NCBI GenBank assembly: GCA_037481875.1
Contig: JBBFKY010000017.1
Coordinates: forward strand, 1-13,393
DNA from: Desulfosoma sp.
GTDB taxonomy: Bacteria > Desulfobacterota > Syntrophobacteria > Syntrophobacterales > DSM-9756
DNA: 13,393 bases
Direction: 5' to 3'
Positions 1-9,791 of the stretch are shown in pieces (the stretch's first letter is position 1; every line of letters starts with the position of its first letter). Position numbers and translations under genes: made by a program. Below the pieces are notes generated by a model. That model was given only the letters and a program-made list of their open reading frames with translations. It searched no databases and was not told where the DNA came from.

Positions 1-36
1 GTGCGGCTTCGTCCGCTCAAACTTCTTCTTCCCCAT
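1..36 (-). CDS. tuf: Elongation factor Tu, N-terminal 12 codons only (gene continues beyond the window)
   Basis: Translation from the ATG at 36 reads MGKKKFERTKPH, the conserved start of EF-Tu (the family continues VNVGTIGHxDHGKTT). EF-Tu is the cytoplasmic GTPase that delivers aminoacyl-tRNA to the ribosome. EF-G starts differently (family pattern EKTRNIGIxAHIDAG), so this is not fusA. A strong ribosome binding site, GAGGAGG, sits seven bases before the ATG. The gene follows rpsG after a 162-base spacer, in the position where fusA usually stands in the str operon. A second tuf gene ends at the other edge of the window. Only the first 3% of the protein is visible, so integrity of the gene cannot be judged. 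Confidence 0.93.
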   Translation of the reverse strand, partial: MGKKKFERTKPH

Positions 37-71
37 CGCTCTTCCTCCTCACGTCCTTACCGAATCCATGA

Positions 72-149
72 ATGCGAAACTTTTTGTTCTAAAAAGTCAG
101 GATGCCCTTGGGTCTGGTCCGCCCCCTGAAAGCCGGCGCCGTTTCGCAT
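72..149 (-). repeat. Inverted repeat enclosing the rpsG-tuf spacer, overlapping a competing AT-rich hairpin
   Basis: Positions 72-80 (atgcgaaac) and 141-149 (gtttcgcat) are perfect 9-base inverted copies, 60 bases apart. Positions 79-85 and 91-97 form a second perfect hairpin (7 bp, actttttgttctaaaaagt on the plus strand, 5-base loop). The two structures share bases 79-80 and cannot both be complete in the same RNA. The spacer also holds the 8-base palindrome cggcgccg at 134-141. Seen directly: the repeats. Inferred: that they form in the tuf leader RNA and matter for expression. I found no convincing promoter in this spacer. Confidence 0.5.
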
Positions 150-198
150 GCCACCGGAGAGGCGTCATCATTCCGGCCGCGTGAGGCCCTTCGATCAC

Positions 199-669
199 TT
201 ACCAGCGATAATGGGCGAAAGCCTTGTTAGCTTCTGCCATGCGGTGCGTGTCTTCCCTTTTCTTGACCGATCCCCCCCGGTTCTGGGAGGCATCCAACAG
301 TTCCCCCGCCAACTTGTCGATCATGGTCTTTTCCGAACGGTTTTTGGCGTAGGAAATAATCCAACGCATGGCCAAGGCGTCTCGTCGGTCGCTGCGCACT
401 TCCACAGGCACCTGGTAGGTGGCGCCGCCTACCCGTCTGGATTTCACTTCGATGATGGGCCGCACATGTTCCATGGCCTTATGAAAAACTTCCAGAGGGT
501 CCTGCTTGCTACGCCTCTCAATGACTTCAAAGGCTCCGTAAAGAATGCGTTCCGCCACACTCTTCTTGCCTTGACGCATGATATTGTTGATGAACTTGGC
601 CACCAACCGGCTGTTGTATTTGGGGTCCGGAAGCACTTCCCGCTTCGCAACTTCTCTTCTACGTGGCAT
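199..669 (-). CDS. rpsG: Small ribosomal subunit protein S7
   Basis: The 156-residue product is a complete bacterial S7, a primary 16S rRNA-binding protein that nucleates assembly of the 30S head and contacts tRNA near the E site. It begins [20 protein letters not shown] and contains the family segments [11 protein letters not shown] and [11 protein letters not shown], ending KAFAHYRW; length equals the usual S7 size. The start at 669 is chosen because it matches the family N-terminus and is preceded by GAGGAAGG. An in-frame ATG four codons upstream (681) overlaps that ribosome binding site and is rejected. The gene follows rpsL after 90 bases that hold a strong hairpin, and precedes tuf rather than fusA. 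In E. coli, S7 represses its own operon through the S12-S7 spacer. Confidence 0.97.
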   Translation of the reverse strand: MPRRREVAKREVLPDPKYNSRLVAKFINNIMRQGKKSVAERILYGAFEVIERRSKQDPLEVFHKAMEHVRPIIEVKSRRVGGATYQVPVEVRSDRRDALAMRWIISYAKNRSEKTMIDKLAGELLDASQNRGGSVKKREDTHRMAEANKAFAHYRW

Positions 670-710
670 CGCCTTCCTCAACCTCGTCCATCGTTTATGG
701 CAAAAGAGAA

Positions 711-736
711 GCCATGGCCCTCAGCAGGGCCATGGC
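711..736 (-). promoter_or_regulatory. Perfect 11-bp hairpin in the rpsL-rpsG spacer (candidate S7 control site or attenuator)
   Basis: Positions 711-721 and 726-736 are perfect inverted repeats (gccatggccct / agggccatggc) with a 4-base loop. In the transcript the stem is followed by UUCUCUUUUG, a U-rich but not uninterrupted tract. The hairpin fills the middle of the 90-base spacer between rpsL and rpsG. In E. coli the equivalent spacer carries the S7 binding site for translational feedback on the str operon. Whether this hairpin is an S7 target, a leaky terminator or an mRNA-processing site is inference. Confidence 0.6.
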
Positions 737-759
737 CCGCCTTGGCTTGTCTCAACGTC

Positions 760-1131
760 TTACTTCGGCCGCTTAGCCCCGTACTTGGATCGGCCCTGTT
801 TGCGGTTGGCAACACCCAGAGCATCCAAGGTTCCACGAATAATGTGGTAACGGACGCCGGGCAAGTCCTTAACACGGCCTCCACGAATCAACACCACGGA
901 ATGCTCCTGCAGATTGTGGCCGATTCCTGGAATATACGAAGTCACTTCGATGCCGTTGGTCAGCCGCACACGGGCGATCTTTCGCAGAGCCGAGTTCGGC
1001 TTCTTTGGGGTCGTCGTATAGACGCGCACACACACGCCCCGCTTCTGCGGGCAGCTCTGAAGCGCCGGAGTGCTCGATTTCCTACGAACCTTTTCTCTTC
1101 CCTTTCGCACCAACTGATTGATCGTGGGCAT
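760..1131 (-). CDS. rpsL: Small ribosomal subunit protein S12
   Basis: The 123-residue product is a full-length S12, the decoding-centre protein of the 30S subunit. It starts [12 protein letters not shown] and carries [13 protein letters not shown] (residues 39-51) and [14 protein letters not shown] (83-96). Lys43 and Lys88 are both present, the residues whose change commonly gives streptomycin resistance in E. coli, so the allele looks wild type. Asp89, the site that RimO methylthiolates in E. coli, is present. The ATG at 1131 fits the family N-terminus and has GGAG nine bases upstream. A longer in-frame reading would need a TTG at 1149 and is not supported. The gene lies 142 bases after rpoC, with a candidate promoter in that gap. 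Confidence 0.97.
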   Translation of the reverse strand: MPTINQLVRKGREKVRRKSSTPALQSCPQKRGVCVRVYTTTPKKPNSALRKIARVRLTNGIEVTSYIPGIGHNLQEHSVVLIRGGRVKDLPGVRYHIIRGTLDALGVANRKQGRSKYGAKRPK

Positions 1132-1183
1132 CCTTGTTTTCTCCACCAACTCCAGATCGCATTAATTTCAGAAACTTATTGCC

Positions 1184-1203
1184 TCAGAGCCCCTAGGCTC
1201 AGA
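1184..1203 (-). promoter_or_regulatory. Small hairpin in the rpsL leader
   Basis: Positions 1187-1191 (gagcc) and 1196-1200 (ggctc) pair with a 4-base loop; one A-A mismatch and two further pairs extend the stem to 1184-1203. If transcription starts near 1205 from the candidate promoter, this hairpin is at the very 5' end of the message, where it could protect the RNA. It is short, and its role is unknown. Confidence 0.3.
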
Positions 1204-1211
1204 AACACCTC

Positions 1212-1240
1212 TATCTACAGAGTCGCCTGAACCTTGTCAA
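1212..1240 (-). promoter_or_regulatory. Candidate sigma-70 promoter for rpsL-rpsG-tuf
   Basis: Read on the minus strand, a perfect -35 hexamer TTGACA (1240-1235) is followed after exactly 17 bases by TAGATA (1217-1212). TAGATA matches the -10 consensus TATAAT at only three of six positions, but these include the leading TA and the A at position 4. The site lies wholly in the 142-base gap after the rpoC stop, so it would give the str genes their own start of transcription with a leader of about 70 bases. The -10 element is the weak part of the call. Confidence 0.45.
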
Positions 1241-1273
1241 GCGTTTTCAGCCTTTGAACCTGTCCCCAAGGGA

Positions 1274-4200
1274 TCACCTTTCCTGCAAGGCCTCGGCGCT
1301 CACATGAAGCTTTCGGTAACGCCGCATGCCTGTCCCCGCAGGAATCAGTCTTCCCATGATGACGTTTTCCTTGAGACCCCGCAGACGGTCCACCTTGCCG
1401 GCCGCCGCAGCGTCCGTCAGTACCTTGGTGGTCTCTTGAAAAGACGCCGCCGAAATGAAACTTTCCGTACTCAAGGACGCCTTGGTGATACCGAGAAGCA
1501 AAGGTTCAGCCGCTGCAGGCATTTTCCCTTCCGCTTCCAGTCTTCGGTTCACCTCTTCGAAGACATGCTTTTCCACATGTTCCCCAAGCAGGAAATCCGA
1601 GTCGCCCGGGTTAATGATGCGCACACGGCGAAGCATCTGACGCACGATGACTTCGATGTGCTTGTCGTTGATCTTCACACCCTGAAGTCGGTACACCTGT
1701 TGCACTTCGTTGACCAGGTACTTGGCCAGCTCCTTTTCCCCAAGCACGTTCAACACATCGTGAGGATTGGGAGAACCGTCCATAAGGGGTTCACCGGCCC
1801 TAACGTAGTCGCCTTCATGGACACTGATGTGTTTGCCCTTGGGAATGAGATACTCCCGAGGCTCACCCACTTCGGGCGTGACGATAACCTTGCGTTTTCC
1901 TTTGGCGTCTTTGCCGAAACTCACCACACCTTCAATTTCCGTAATGACCGCATGTTCCTTGGGTTTACGCACCTCGAAAAGTTCAGCGACACGAGGCAAA
2001 CCGCCCGTGATGTCTTTGGTTTTGGTGGTTTCTCGAGGAATTCGGGCCAACACATCGCCGGGAAAAACCGAATCCCCTTCATTGACCATGAGGATGGCGC
2101 CCACGGGCATATAGTATCGGGCGTGACCTCCGTCCCCGACACGAGCCGTTCGGCCTTTCTCATCCTTGATGGAGACACGAGGCCTCATATCGCCCTCTCG
2201 AACCTCCACCACCACCTTGCTGGATTTCCCCGTGACGGGATCCAGCCTTTCTTGCATGGTCACCCCTTCGATGATGTCCCCAAATTTGACCGTTCCCTGC
2301 ACATCGGTGAGAATGGGTGTAAAGTAAGGATCCCATTCCGCCAAGAGGGTCTCCGGCTCCACCCATTGCCCGTCTCGAACCTTAAGCTTGGCCCCGTAGA
2401 CGATGATGTAACGTTCCCGCTCCCGACCGCTCTCACTCACAATGGCAATCTCCCCATTGCGGTTCATGGCCACCAGATCGCCTTCGCGGTTGAGCACCGT
2501 GTTGAGGTTGACGAATTTCACCTGACCCGGATACCGGTTCTGAATGGCCGTCTGCTCAATGCGCTTGCTCGCCGTTCCACCAATGTGGAAGGTCCGCATG
2601 GTGAGCTGGGTGCCGGGTTCTCCGATGGACTGAGCGGCGATGATGCCGATGGCTTCACCGATCTGAACCCTCTTGCCGTGCGCCAAGTCCCGTCCGTAGC
2701 AGGTCGCACAAACCCCATGGCGGCTCTGGCACGTGAGGATGGAGCGGATGGGGACCTTTTCGATGCCGGCATCTTCGATCTTCTTGACTCCTTCCTCATC
2801 GATTTCCTCACCCGCATGCACCAGAACGTCGCCCGTGACGGGGTCCACGACGTCTTCCAAAGCCACCCTGCCCAGGATTCTTTCTCCCAGCCGTTGAATG
2901 ATTTCGCCGGCTTCCAGAAGGGCTTCGGCCATGATGCCGTCCATCGTGCCGCAGTCTTGCTCGGTGATAATGACGTCTTGCGACACATCCACCAAGCGGC
3001 GGGTCAGATACCCGGAGTTGGCCGTCTTGAGGGCTGTGTCGGCTAGACCTTTTCGCGCCCCGTGTGTGGAAATGAAGTACTGGAGCACGGTGAGTCCTTC
3101 ACGGAAATTGGCCGTGATTGGGGTTTCGATGATTTCCCCGGAAGGCTTGGCCATAAGGCCGCGCATTCCCGAAAGCTGCCGCATTTGGTCTTTGCTGCCA
3201 CGAGCACCGGAGTCCGCCATCATGAAAATAGGGTTGTAAGAAGTGGTTCGAGCCTTTTGCCCGTCGGGACCCTCAACAATTTCCGTTTCGATCTCCTTCA
3301 TCATCTCGGCGGCCACACTGTCCGTGGCTTTGGCCCAAATATCCACGACCTTGTTGTATTTTTCACCTCCGGTGATCAAACCTTCGTTGTACTGACGTTC
3401 TATCTCTCTGACTTCTTCAAAAGCCTTTTCAATAATCTCCGATTTACGCGACGGTATGGTCATGTCTTTGATGGCAATGGACAATCCCGAGCGCGTGGCT
3501 TGAGCGTAGCCAAGGTCTTTCAGTCGGTCCGCCAGGATGACCGTGGCTTTTTCTCCGGCTCTGCGGTAACTGAAATCGATGAGGTCCAGCAAGGCCTTCT
3601 TGGTCATGACCTTGTTGATCCGCTGAAAGATTTCGGGAAAGAGCGAAGCGTCCTTGCTCAAGGGTTCGTCTAAAAGACTGCTGATGGTTTCCCATAACAG
3701 AGCGCGACCGACGGTGGTTTCCATCAAACGGCCATGGAGGCGAACCTTGATGCGCGCATGCAAATGCACTTCACCGGCATCGTAGGCGCAGCGCACTTCC
3801 TCCACGCCGGAAAAGCTGCGGCCCTCCCCCTTAGCAAAGGGCCTTTCTCGTGTCATGTAATAAAGCCCAAGAACAATGTCCTGGGACGGCACAATGATCG
3901 GCCCACCATGAGCCGGACTCAAAATGTTGTTGGTGGACATCATAAGGACGCGGGCTTCCGCTTGGGCTTCAATCGAAAGCGGCACATGGACGGCCATCTG
4001 GTCCCCGTCGAAGTCCGCGTTGAAGGCTGTACATACCAAGGGGTGCAGCTGAATGGCTTTCCCTTCGATCAGGATAGGCTCAAAGGCCTGAATGCCCAGT
4101 CGGTGCAAGGTCGGGGCTCGGTTGAGCATCACCGGAAACTCCCGCACCACTTCATCCAGGGTGTCCCAAACCTCCGGGGTTTCCTTTTCCACCATCTTCT

Positions 4201-5443
4201 TGGCAGCCTTGATGGTCCCCACATGGCCCTTTTCTTCCAGCTTGTTGTAGACAAAGGGCTTGAAAAGCTCCAGGGCCATCTTTTTGGGCAAGCCGCACTG
4301 GTGCAGCCTGAGGTTCGGTCCCACCACGATCACGGTACGGCCGGAATAGTCCACGCGTTTGCCGAGAAGGTTCTGACGAAAACGGCCTTGCTTGCCCTTG
4401 AGCATGTCACTCAAAGACTTGAGCGGCCGTTTGTTGGCTCCCGTGATGGTTTTGCCGCGGCGCCCGTTGTCGAAAAGAACATCCACGGCTTCCTGAAGCA
4501 TGCGTTTTTCGTTTCGAATGATGATATCGGGCGCATTGAGATCCATCAGCCTTTTGAGGCGGTTGTTTCGGTTGATGACGCGCCGGTACAAATCGTTGAG
4601 GTCGCTTGTGGCAAACCGACCTCCGTCCAAAGGCACTAAAGGCCTCAGGTCCGGAGGCAGAACCGGAATGACGTTCATGATGGTCCATTCCGGCTGATTG
4701 TCCGAATCCTTAAAGGCTTCGATCACTTTCAGGCGCTTGGCCAATTTCTTGCGCTTGGCCACGGAAGAAGTTTCCATCATTTCGGTGCGCAGTTCTCGAG
4801 CCAAGGCCGCCAGATCCAATTCGGCCAACAATTCCCGAATGGCTTCGGCTCCGATTCCGGCACGAAAGCCGGCCCCGTACTCCTGAACAAGGCTGCGATA
4901 CTTCTCTTCACTGAGCAGATCGTATTTCTTCAAGCCGGGAACATCTCCGGCATTCAAGACGATATAGGAGTCGAAATACAGGACCCTTTCCAGATCCCTC
5001 ATGGTGAGGTCCAAAAGATTTCCGATCTTGCTGGGAAGACTGCGCAAAAACCAGATGTGGGCCACCGGGGCGGCCAGCTCAATGTGCCCCATGCGTTCAC
5101 GACGCACCTTGGACTGAATCACCTCCACGCCACACTTTTCGCACACTACACCCCGGTGTTTCATCCTCTTATACTTACCGCAGTTACACTCATAGTCTTT
5201 GGTAGGACCGAAAATCTTGGCACAGAAAAGCCCGTCCCGTTCCGGCTTGAAGGTGCGGTAATTGATGGTTTCCGGCTTCTTGACTTCACCGTGAGACCAT
5301 TCGCGAATCTTTTCCGGTGACGCCAGCATGATCTTGACAGCGTCAAAGTGAAGGGGATCCGTCGGTTTCATGAAGTAAGGATAAAGCTCTTTCAAGGGTT
5401 CCTCCTTGTGCGTCATGCCCTGTGCCGAACGGGCTTTCTTCAT
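1274..5443 (-). CDS. rpoC: DNA-directed RNA polymerase subunit beta'
   Basis: The 1389-residue product is the catalytic beta' subunit of RNA polymerase. The catalytic loop NADFDGDQM places the Mg-binding aspartates at 477, 479 and 481. The first zinc site is Cys86, 88, 101 and 104; the second is Cys831, 905, 912 and 915, with the same spacings as in E. coli. The bridge helix lies near 786-821 and the trigger loop starts at MRTFHIGG (949-956). Between the trigger-loop halves, about 960-1145, is the large SI3 insertion typical of proteobacteria. The protein ends soon after [12 protein letters not shown], lacking the longer E. coli tail. The ATG at 5443 has GAGGG eight bases upstream; the in-frame ATG at 5416 is poorly placed. 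rpoB ends 55 bases upstream. Confidence 0.98.
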   Translation of the reverse strand: MKKARSAQGMTHKEEPLKELYPYFMKPTDPLHFDAVKIMLASPEKIREWSHGEVKKPETINYRTFKPERDGLFCAKIFGPTKDYECNCGKYKRMKHRGVVCEKCGVEVIQSKVRRERMGHIELAAPVAHIWFLRSLPSKIGNLLDLTMRDLERVLYFDSYIVLNAGDVPGLKKYDLLSEEKYRSLVQEYGAGFRAGIGAEAIRELLAELDLAALARELRTEMMETSSVAKRKKLAKRLKVIEAFKDSDNQPEWTIMNVIPVLPPDLRPLVPLDGGRFATSDLNDLYRRVINRNNRLKRLMDLNAPDIIIRNEKRMLQEAVDVLFDNGRRGKTITGANKRPLKSLSDMLKGKQGRFRQNLLGKRVDYSGRTVIVVGPNLRLHQCGLPKKMALELFKPFVYNKLEEKGHVGTIKAAKKMVEKETPEVWDTLDEVVREFPVMLNRAPTLHRLGIQAFEPILIEGKAIQLHPLVCTAFNADFDGDQMAVHVPLSIEAQAEARVLMMSTNNILSPAHGGPIIVPSQDIVLGLYYMTRERPFAKGEGRSFSGVEEVRCAYDAGEVHLHARIKVRLHGRLMETTVGRALLWETISSLLDEPLSKDASLFPEIFQRINKVMTKKALLDLIDFSYRRAGEKATVILADRLKDLGYAQATRSGLSIAIKDMTIPSRKSEIIEKAFEEVREIERQYNEGLITGGEKYNKVVDIWAKATDSVAAEMMKEIETEIVEGPDGQKARTTSYNPIFMMADSGARGSKDQMRQLSGMRGLMAKPSGEIIETPITANFREGLTVLQYFISTHGARKGLADTALKTANSGYLTRRLVDVSQDVIITEQDCGTMDGIMAEALLEAGEIIQRLGERILGRVALEDVVDPVTGDVLVHAGEEIDEEGVKKIEDAGIEKVPIRSILTCQSRHGVCATCYGRDLAHGKRVQIGEAIGIIAAQSIGEPGTQLTMRTFHIGGTASKRIEQTAIQNRYPGQVKFVNLNTVLNREGDLVAMNRNGEIAIVSESGRERERYIIVYGAKLKVRDGQWVEPETLLAEWDPYFTPILTDVQGTVKFGDIIEGVTMQERLDPVTGKSSKVVVEVREGDMRPRVSIKDEKGRTARVGDGGHARYYMPVGAILMVNEGDSVFPGDVLARIPRETTKTKDITGGLPRVAELFEVRKPKEHAVITEIEGVVSFGKDAKGKRKVIVTPEVGEPREYLIPKGKHISVHEGDYVRAGEPLMDGSPNPHDVLNVLGEKELAKYLVNEVQQVYRLQGVKINDKHIEVIVRQMLRRVRIINPGDSDFLLGEHVEKHVFEEVNRRLEAEGKMPAAAEPLLLGITKASLSTESFISAASFQETTKVLTDAAAAGKVDRLRGLKENVIMGRLIPAGTGMRRYRKLHVSAEALQER

Positions 5444-5498
5444 GAGTTCATCCCTCAGGAAAGCCCGAACAGGATCAGGACGTCCAACTGACGCGAAT

Positions 5499-8400
5499 CT
5501 ATTCTTCCTCGCCTTCCTCTTCGCTCAACAATTGAACATCCAAAGCGAGGGCTTGGAGCTCTTTGACGAGGACATTAAAGGATTCCGGCAACCCGGCTTC
5601 CAAGGTATTGTCCCCTTTGACGATTTTTTCGTACATACGGGTTCTTCCAGCCAGGTCATCCGATTTCACCGTCAAGAACTCCTGGAGCGCGTAAGCCGCC
5701 CCGTAGGCTTCCATGGCCCACACTTCCATCTCACCCAGCCTTTGGCCTCCGAACTGGGCCTTACCGCCCAAAGGCTGCTGGGTTACCAGGGAGTAAGGTC
5801 CGATGGATCGAGCGTGAATCTTGTCGTCCACCAGGTGGTGCAACTTGAGCATGTACATGATGCCGACGGTGACCGGTTGATCAAAGGGTTCGCCCGTGCG
5901 ACCGTCGTAGAGAATCGCTTGGCCTGTTTCGGGAAGTCCCGCTTCTTTGAGAAAATCGCGAATTTCGGCCTCTTCGGCACCGTCAAAAACGGGAGAAGCC
6001 ACATGGAGCCCTTCACGCAGGTGCGGCAGAAGCGCTTCCAGATCCTTGGGCTCCGCGTCTTTAAAGTAGCTGTCGAATTCCAGCTGGTTGTAGATTCGTC
6101 GCAGCTTTTCTTCCAGAGTTTCCTTTTCTTTGTGGGCTTCAATCAGTTTCGCCAGTTGTTCTCCCAAGCCTTTGGCCGCCCAACCCAGATGGGTTTCCAG
6201 CACCTGACCCACGTTCATCCGTGAAGGCACGCCCAAAGGATTCAGCACCAGATCCACAGGGGTGCCATCGGCGAAATAAGGCATGTCTTCAATGGGTAAA
6301 ATCCTGGAAACGACACCCTTGTTACCGTGGCGCCCCGCCATCTTGTCACCCACTTGCAGTTTGCGTTTGACGGCCACATAAACCTTGACCATTTTGATGA
6401 CACCCGGCGGCAGTTCATCTCCTTTTCTGAGTTTGTTGATCTTTTCTTCAAAGAGGGATTGCACCAGTTCCACCTGTTCACGGTAATGGTCCGTGATGCG
6501 CTCCACTTCCATGGTCAGGGCCGGGTCTTCCGAGGCTTGCAACTGATTCCAAAACCGAGTGGGAAGATCCAAAAGCACCTCGTCGGTGATGGGATCGCCT
6601 TTTTTCACATAGACTTTCTTTCCGTCCTTGATGGTGACGGCACTGGTTTTTCCGGCAAACAAAGCGGCGATACGTTTGGCCACACTCTTTCGAATGATTT
6701 CCAGCTCATCGCGCTGATCCTTTTCCAGACGCGCAATTTCTTCGTCTTCGATCATGCGTGTGCGCTCATCCTTGTCCACACCTTTGCGGGAAAAGACCTT
6801 AGCATCGATGACAATGCCTTCGACACCCGGAGGGACTCGAAGCGACGTGTCTTTGACATCGCTCGCTTTTTCTCCGAAGATGGCCCGAAGGAGTTTTTCT
6901 TCCGGGGTAAGCTGGCTTTCGCCTTTGGGTGTCACTTTGCCCACGAGAATATCGTTGTGGCGGATGTAGGCGCCGATTCGCACAATGCCGCTCTCGTCCA
7001 GGTTCTTGAGGGCCTCTTCTCCCACATTGGGAATGTCTCGAGTGATCTCTTCCTTGCCCAGCTTCGTGTCCCTGGCCAGAACTTCGAATTCCTCGATGTG
7101 AATGGAGGTGAACACATCGTCTCGCACAATGCGTTCGCTGACCAAAATAGAGTCTTCAAAATTATACCCGCCCCAGCTCATGAAGGCGATCATGACATTG
7201 CGGCCCAAAGCCAGTTCGCCGTGATCCGTAGAAGCCCCATCGGCGATGATCTGCCCTTTGCGAACCGTCTGGCCGGCACGCACCAGAGGCTTTTGATTCA
7301 AGCAGGTGTTTTGATTGGACCGCTTGAATTTAATAAGTTTATAGATATCCACGCCGCTGTCCCGGCTGCTCTGCGTTTCCACAGCCCGCACCACTATACG
7401 ACTGGCGTCCACATACTCCACGATACCGTCCCGTTTGGCCACAATCACCACACCGCTGTCTCGGGCCACAATCCTTTCCATGCCTGTTCCCACCAAGGGG
7501 GCTCGTGTCTGAATCAGAGGCACGGCCTGGCGTTGCATGTTGGAGCCCATCAAGGCGCGGTTGGCGTCGTCGTGTTCCAGAAAAGGAATCAAGGAGGCGG
7601 AAACACTCACCAGCTGGTTCGGAGACACGTCCATGTAGCGAATCTCTTCCGGAGGCACCAGCATGAATTCACCGGCCACGCGAGCGGACACCTCATCTCG
7701 AAGAAAACGCCCGTTTTCATCCAAAGGAGCGTTGGCCTGGGCGATGGGGTAGTCTTTTTCTTCCATGGCCGTGAGGTATTCCACCTCTTTGTTTACGGTC
7801 TTGTTCTGCACCTTGCGATAAGGTGTTTCGATAAACCCGTAGGGGTTCACTCGAGCATACGTCGACAGAGAGACAATCAAGCCGATATTCGGACCTTCCG
7901 GCGTCTCAATGGGACAAATACGGCCATAGTGCGTCGGATGCACGTCGCGCACCTCAAAACCCGCTCGCTCGCGCGTGAGACCCCCTGGGCCCAAGGCGCT
8001 CAGACGCCTCTTGTGAGTCACTTCCGAAAGGGGATTGGTCTGATCCATGAACTGAGACAGCTGACTGGTGCCGAAAAACTCCTTGACCACCGCCGACACC
8101 GGTTTGGCGTTGATGAGGTCATGGGGCATGAGGGCTTCGATTTCCTGGAGACTCATGCGCTCTTTGATGGCCCGTTCCATGCGCACCAAACCGATGCGGT
8201 ACTGGTTTTCCAGGAGTTCTCCAACGGCTCGGACCCTTCGATTGCCCAGGTTGTCGATGTCATCCACCGGGCCTTGAGTTTCCTTGAGGTAAATAAGGCG
8301 CTTGACGGCTTCCAGAATGTCTTCCCGCGTCAGGGTTCGTTGCTCCAGAGGAAAGTTCAAGCCCAGCTGATGATTCAGCTTCAACCGCCCCACCTCGGAA

Positions 8401-9617
8401 AGATCGTACTGTTCGGGGTTGAAAAACAAATTGTTGAAGAATTCCGTGGCTACCTCTTCCGTCGGCGGATTGCTGGGACGAAGCTTGCGGTAAATCTCCA
8501 AAAGGGCGTCTTTGCGGCTGGTTACCTTGTCTTGAAGCAGCGTGTTTCGAAACGCCGGGCTTACATCCTGACCCTGCAGATGCAACAGCTCCAGTTCCTT
8601 GATGCCTTTTTCCAAAAACAGATCCAAAAGGATCGGTGTGATCTCCTGATTACACTCGGCGATGATCTCTCCGGTGCTGTAATCGATGACATCATGGGCC
8701 AGAACCTGACCGACGATTTCCTCGGTCTTCATGGGAAGTCTTTGAATACCCAGGTCTTCGAGCCTTTTCAGAAGTTGTTTGCCAAGCTTTCGGTTTTTCT
8801 TGGCAATGATTTCGCCGGTGACCGGATGGACAATGTCCGCGGGAGCCTTGGTGCCTTCCAGGGTCTCTCTGTTAAGTTCCTTTTCCGCGTTTTCGGCGTC
8901 GATCAGAAAGACTTTTTCAGTGCGATAGAAGAAGTTCAGCAGTTCTTCGGTAGCGTAGCCCAACGCCTTTAAAAAGACGGTGGCGGGAAGTTTACGACGC
9001 CTGTCAATACGCACATAGAGGATGTCCTTGGGATCGAATTCAAAGTCCAGCCAGGACCCTCTCAGAGGAATGACGCGAGCGGAGTACAGAATCTTGCCGC
9101 TGGAATGCGTCTTGCCACGATCGTGGTCGAAAAAGATGCCCGGAGACCGATGGAGCTGGCTGACAATGACCCTTTCGGTGCCGTTGATGATGAACGTACC
9201 GTTTTCGGTCATCATGGGCAAGGTTCCGAAATAGATCTCCTGCTCCTTGATGTCTCGAATGGAGCGATGCCCGGTTTCTTTGTCCACGTCAAAGACCGCC
9301 AAACGGACGACGATCTTCAGGGGAGCCTCGTAGGTCATGCCCCGGGCCAGGCATTCTTCCACGTCGTACTTGATTTCTCCAAAACTGTACTGAGCGAATT
9401 GAAGTGAAGCCGTCTGACTGAAATCCTCAATGGGGAAAACGCTTTCAAAAACTTCCTGAAGACCCTTTCTCGCCCTTTTGTCGGGAGGCACGTCCATTTG
9501 AAGAAAGCCGGCATAGGACTCTTTCTGCATCTGGATCAGGTTCGGGATGTCCACGATCTTTTTGATCTTCCCGAAACTCTTTCGAACCCGGTACTCTTGG
9601 CTCAGAGCAGTTGCCAT
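5499..9617 (-). CDS. rpoB: DNA-directed RNA polymerase subunit beta
   Basis: The 1372-residue product is the beta subunit, which with beta' forms the RNA polymerase active-site cleft. The rifampicin pocket [20 protein letters not shown] is intact: Q522, D525, S531, H535, R538 and S540 correspond to E. coli 513, 516, 522, 526, 529 and 531, so the allele looks rifampicin-sensitive. The active-site lysines K1092 and K1100 lie in [12 protein letters not shown]. The C-terminal clamp segment [19 protein letters not shown] precedes an acidic tail. Residues about 261-346 hold a duplicated module, described separately. The ATG at 9617 is chosen because AGGAG lies five bases upstream; the in-frame ATG at 9632 has no ribosome binding site. 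The gene is separated from rplL by 174 bases containing a terminator-like hairpin. Confidence 0.98.
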   Translation of the reverse strand: MATALSQEYRVRKSFGKIKKIVDIPNLIQMQKESYAGFLQMDVPPDKRARKGLQEVFESVFPIEDFSQTASLQFAQYSFGEIKYDVEECLARGMTYEAPLKIVVRLAVFDVDKETGHRSIRDIKEQEIYFGTLPMMTENGTFIINGTERVIVSQLHRSPGIFFDHDRGKTHSSGKILYSARVIPLRGSWLDFEFDPKDILYVRIDRRRKLPATVFLKALGYATEELLNFFYRTEKVFLIDAENAEKELNRETLEGTKAPADIVHPVTGEIIAKKNRKLGKQLLKRLEDLGIQRLPMKTEEIVGQVLAHDVIDYSTGEIIAECNQEITPILLDLFLEKGIKELELLHLQGQDVSPAFRNTLLQDKVTSRKDALLEIYRKLRPSNPPTEEVATEFFNNLFFNPEQYDLSEVGRLKLNHQLGLNFPLEQRTLTREDILEAVKRLIYLKETQGPVDDIDNLGNRRVRAVGELLENQYRIGLVRMERAIKERMSLQEIEALMPHDLINAKPVSAVVKEFFGTSQLSQFMDQTNPLSEVTHKRRLSALGPGGLTRERAGFEVRDVHPTHYGRICPIETPEGPNIGLIVSLSTYARVNPYGFIETPYRKVQNKTVNKEVEYLTAMEEKDYPIAQANAPLDENGRFLRDEVSARVAGEFMLVPPEEIRYMDVSPNQLVSVSASLIPFLEHDDANRALMGSNMQRQAVPLIQTRAPLVGTGMERIVARDSGVVIVAKRDGIVEYVDASRIVVRAVETQSSRDSGVDIYKLIKFKRSNQNTCLNQKPLVRAGQTVRKGQIIADGASTDHGELALGRNVMIAFMSWGGYNFEDSILVSERIVRDDVFTSIHIEEFEVLARDTKLGKEEITRDIPNVGEEALKNLDESGIVRIGAYIRHNDILVGKVTPKGESQLTPEEKLLRAIFGEKASDVKDTSLRVPPGVEGIVIDAKVFSRKGVDKDERTRMIEDEEIARLEKDQRDELEIIRKSVAKRIAALFAGKTSAVTIKDGKKVYVKKGDPITDEVLLDLPTRFWNQLQASEDPALTMEVERITDHYREQVELVQSLFEEKINKLRKGDELPPGVIKMVKVYVAVKRKLQVGDKMAGRHGNKGVVSRILPIEDMPYFADGTPVDLVLNPLGVPSRMNVGQVLETHLGWAAKGLGEQLAKLIEAHKEKETLEEKLRRIYNQLEFDSYFKDAEPKDLEALLPHLREGLHVASPVFDGAEEAEIRDFLKEAGLPETGQAILYDGRTGEPFDQPVTVGIMYMLKLHHLVDDKIHARSIGPYSLVTQQPLGGKAQFGGQRLGEMEVWAMEAYGAAYALQEFLTVKSDDLAGRTRMYEKIVKGDNTLEAGLPESFNVLVKELQALALDVQLLSEEEGEEE

Positions 9618-9645
9618 GACATCTCCTGCCATTTTTGAGAAATAA

Positions 9646-9672
9646 TGTCGCCACTGGGTGACAAGGGCGACA
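9646..9672 (-). promoter_or_regulatory. Hairpin just upstream of the rpoB ribosome binding site
   Basis: Positions 9646-9652 (tgtcgcc) and 9666-9672 (ggcgaca) are perfect inverted repeats with a 13-base loop. In the transcript the hairpin ends about 20 bases before the rpoB ribosome binding site. It could influence rpoB translation or be an mRNA-processing site; E. coli has RNase III cleavage in this spacer. The stem is only 7 bp, so this is a modest candidate. Confidence 0.35.
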
Positions 9673-9729
9673 AAGCCACCTGGATTCCGCTCAACGCGAA
9701 ATCTTCGGTGGCACCGACATTCTGAAAGG

Positions 9730-9767
9730 AAAAATCGGAAGCCTCACCCCAGGGTGAGGACTTCCGA
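9730..9767 (-). terminator. Intrinsic terminator or attenuator between rplL and rpoB
   Basis: The transcript would fold positions 9761-9767 with 9735-9741 and 9752-9759 with 9742-9749: about 14 base pairs, one bulged U at 9760, and a tetraloop CUGG. Five U residues (9734-9730) follow the stem directly, the classic layout of a Rho-independent terminator. It begins 24 bases after the rplL stop. rpoB and rpoC lie downstream in the same direction and I see no good promoter after it, so partial readthrough is the likely arrangement. E. coli also has an attenuator in the rplL-rpoB spacer. Confidence 0.8.
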
Positions 9768-9791
9768 CACACGGCAGGCCGAAAACTGGGA

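Noticed and set aside
57-149. 30-codon minus-strand ORF between rpsG and tuf, tested as a fusA remnant
   Set aside because: Its translation (MRNGAGFQGADQ...) shows no EF-G features such as a P-loop, and its ribosome binding site is weak. It is kept only as part of the leader structure finding.
37-198. Promoter for the downstream tuf gene
   Set aside because: TAGAAC could be a -10 element but no acceptable -35 lies at 16-18 bases. I do not call it.
1304-3046. Plus-strand reading frame of 580 codons opposite rpoC, and further long ones over 148-1230 and 3734-4639
   Set aside because: All mirror conserved minus-strand genes, their translations look like low-information shadows, and they lack promoters and family motifs.
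6327-8972. Very long plus-strand reading frame (881 codons) opposite rpoB
   Set aside because: It lies antisense to a fully conserved rpoB, has no recognisable family features and no ribosome binding site of note. Long antisense frames are common opposite GC-rich, highly expressed genes.
9618-9632. Upstream ATG (9632) as the rpoB start, giving five extra residues
   Set aside because: No ribosome binding site precedes it, and the AGGAG that serves the ATG at 9617 lies within the proposed extension.
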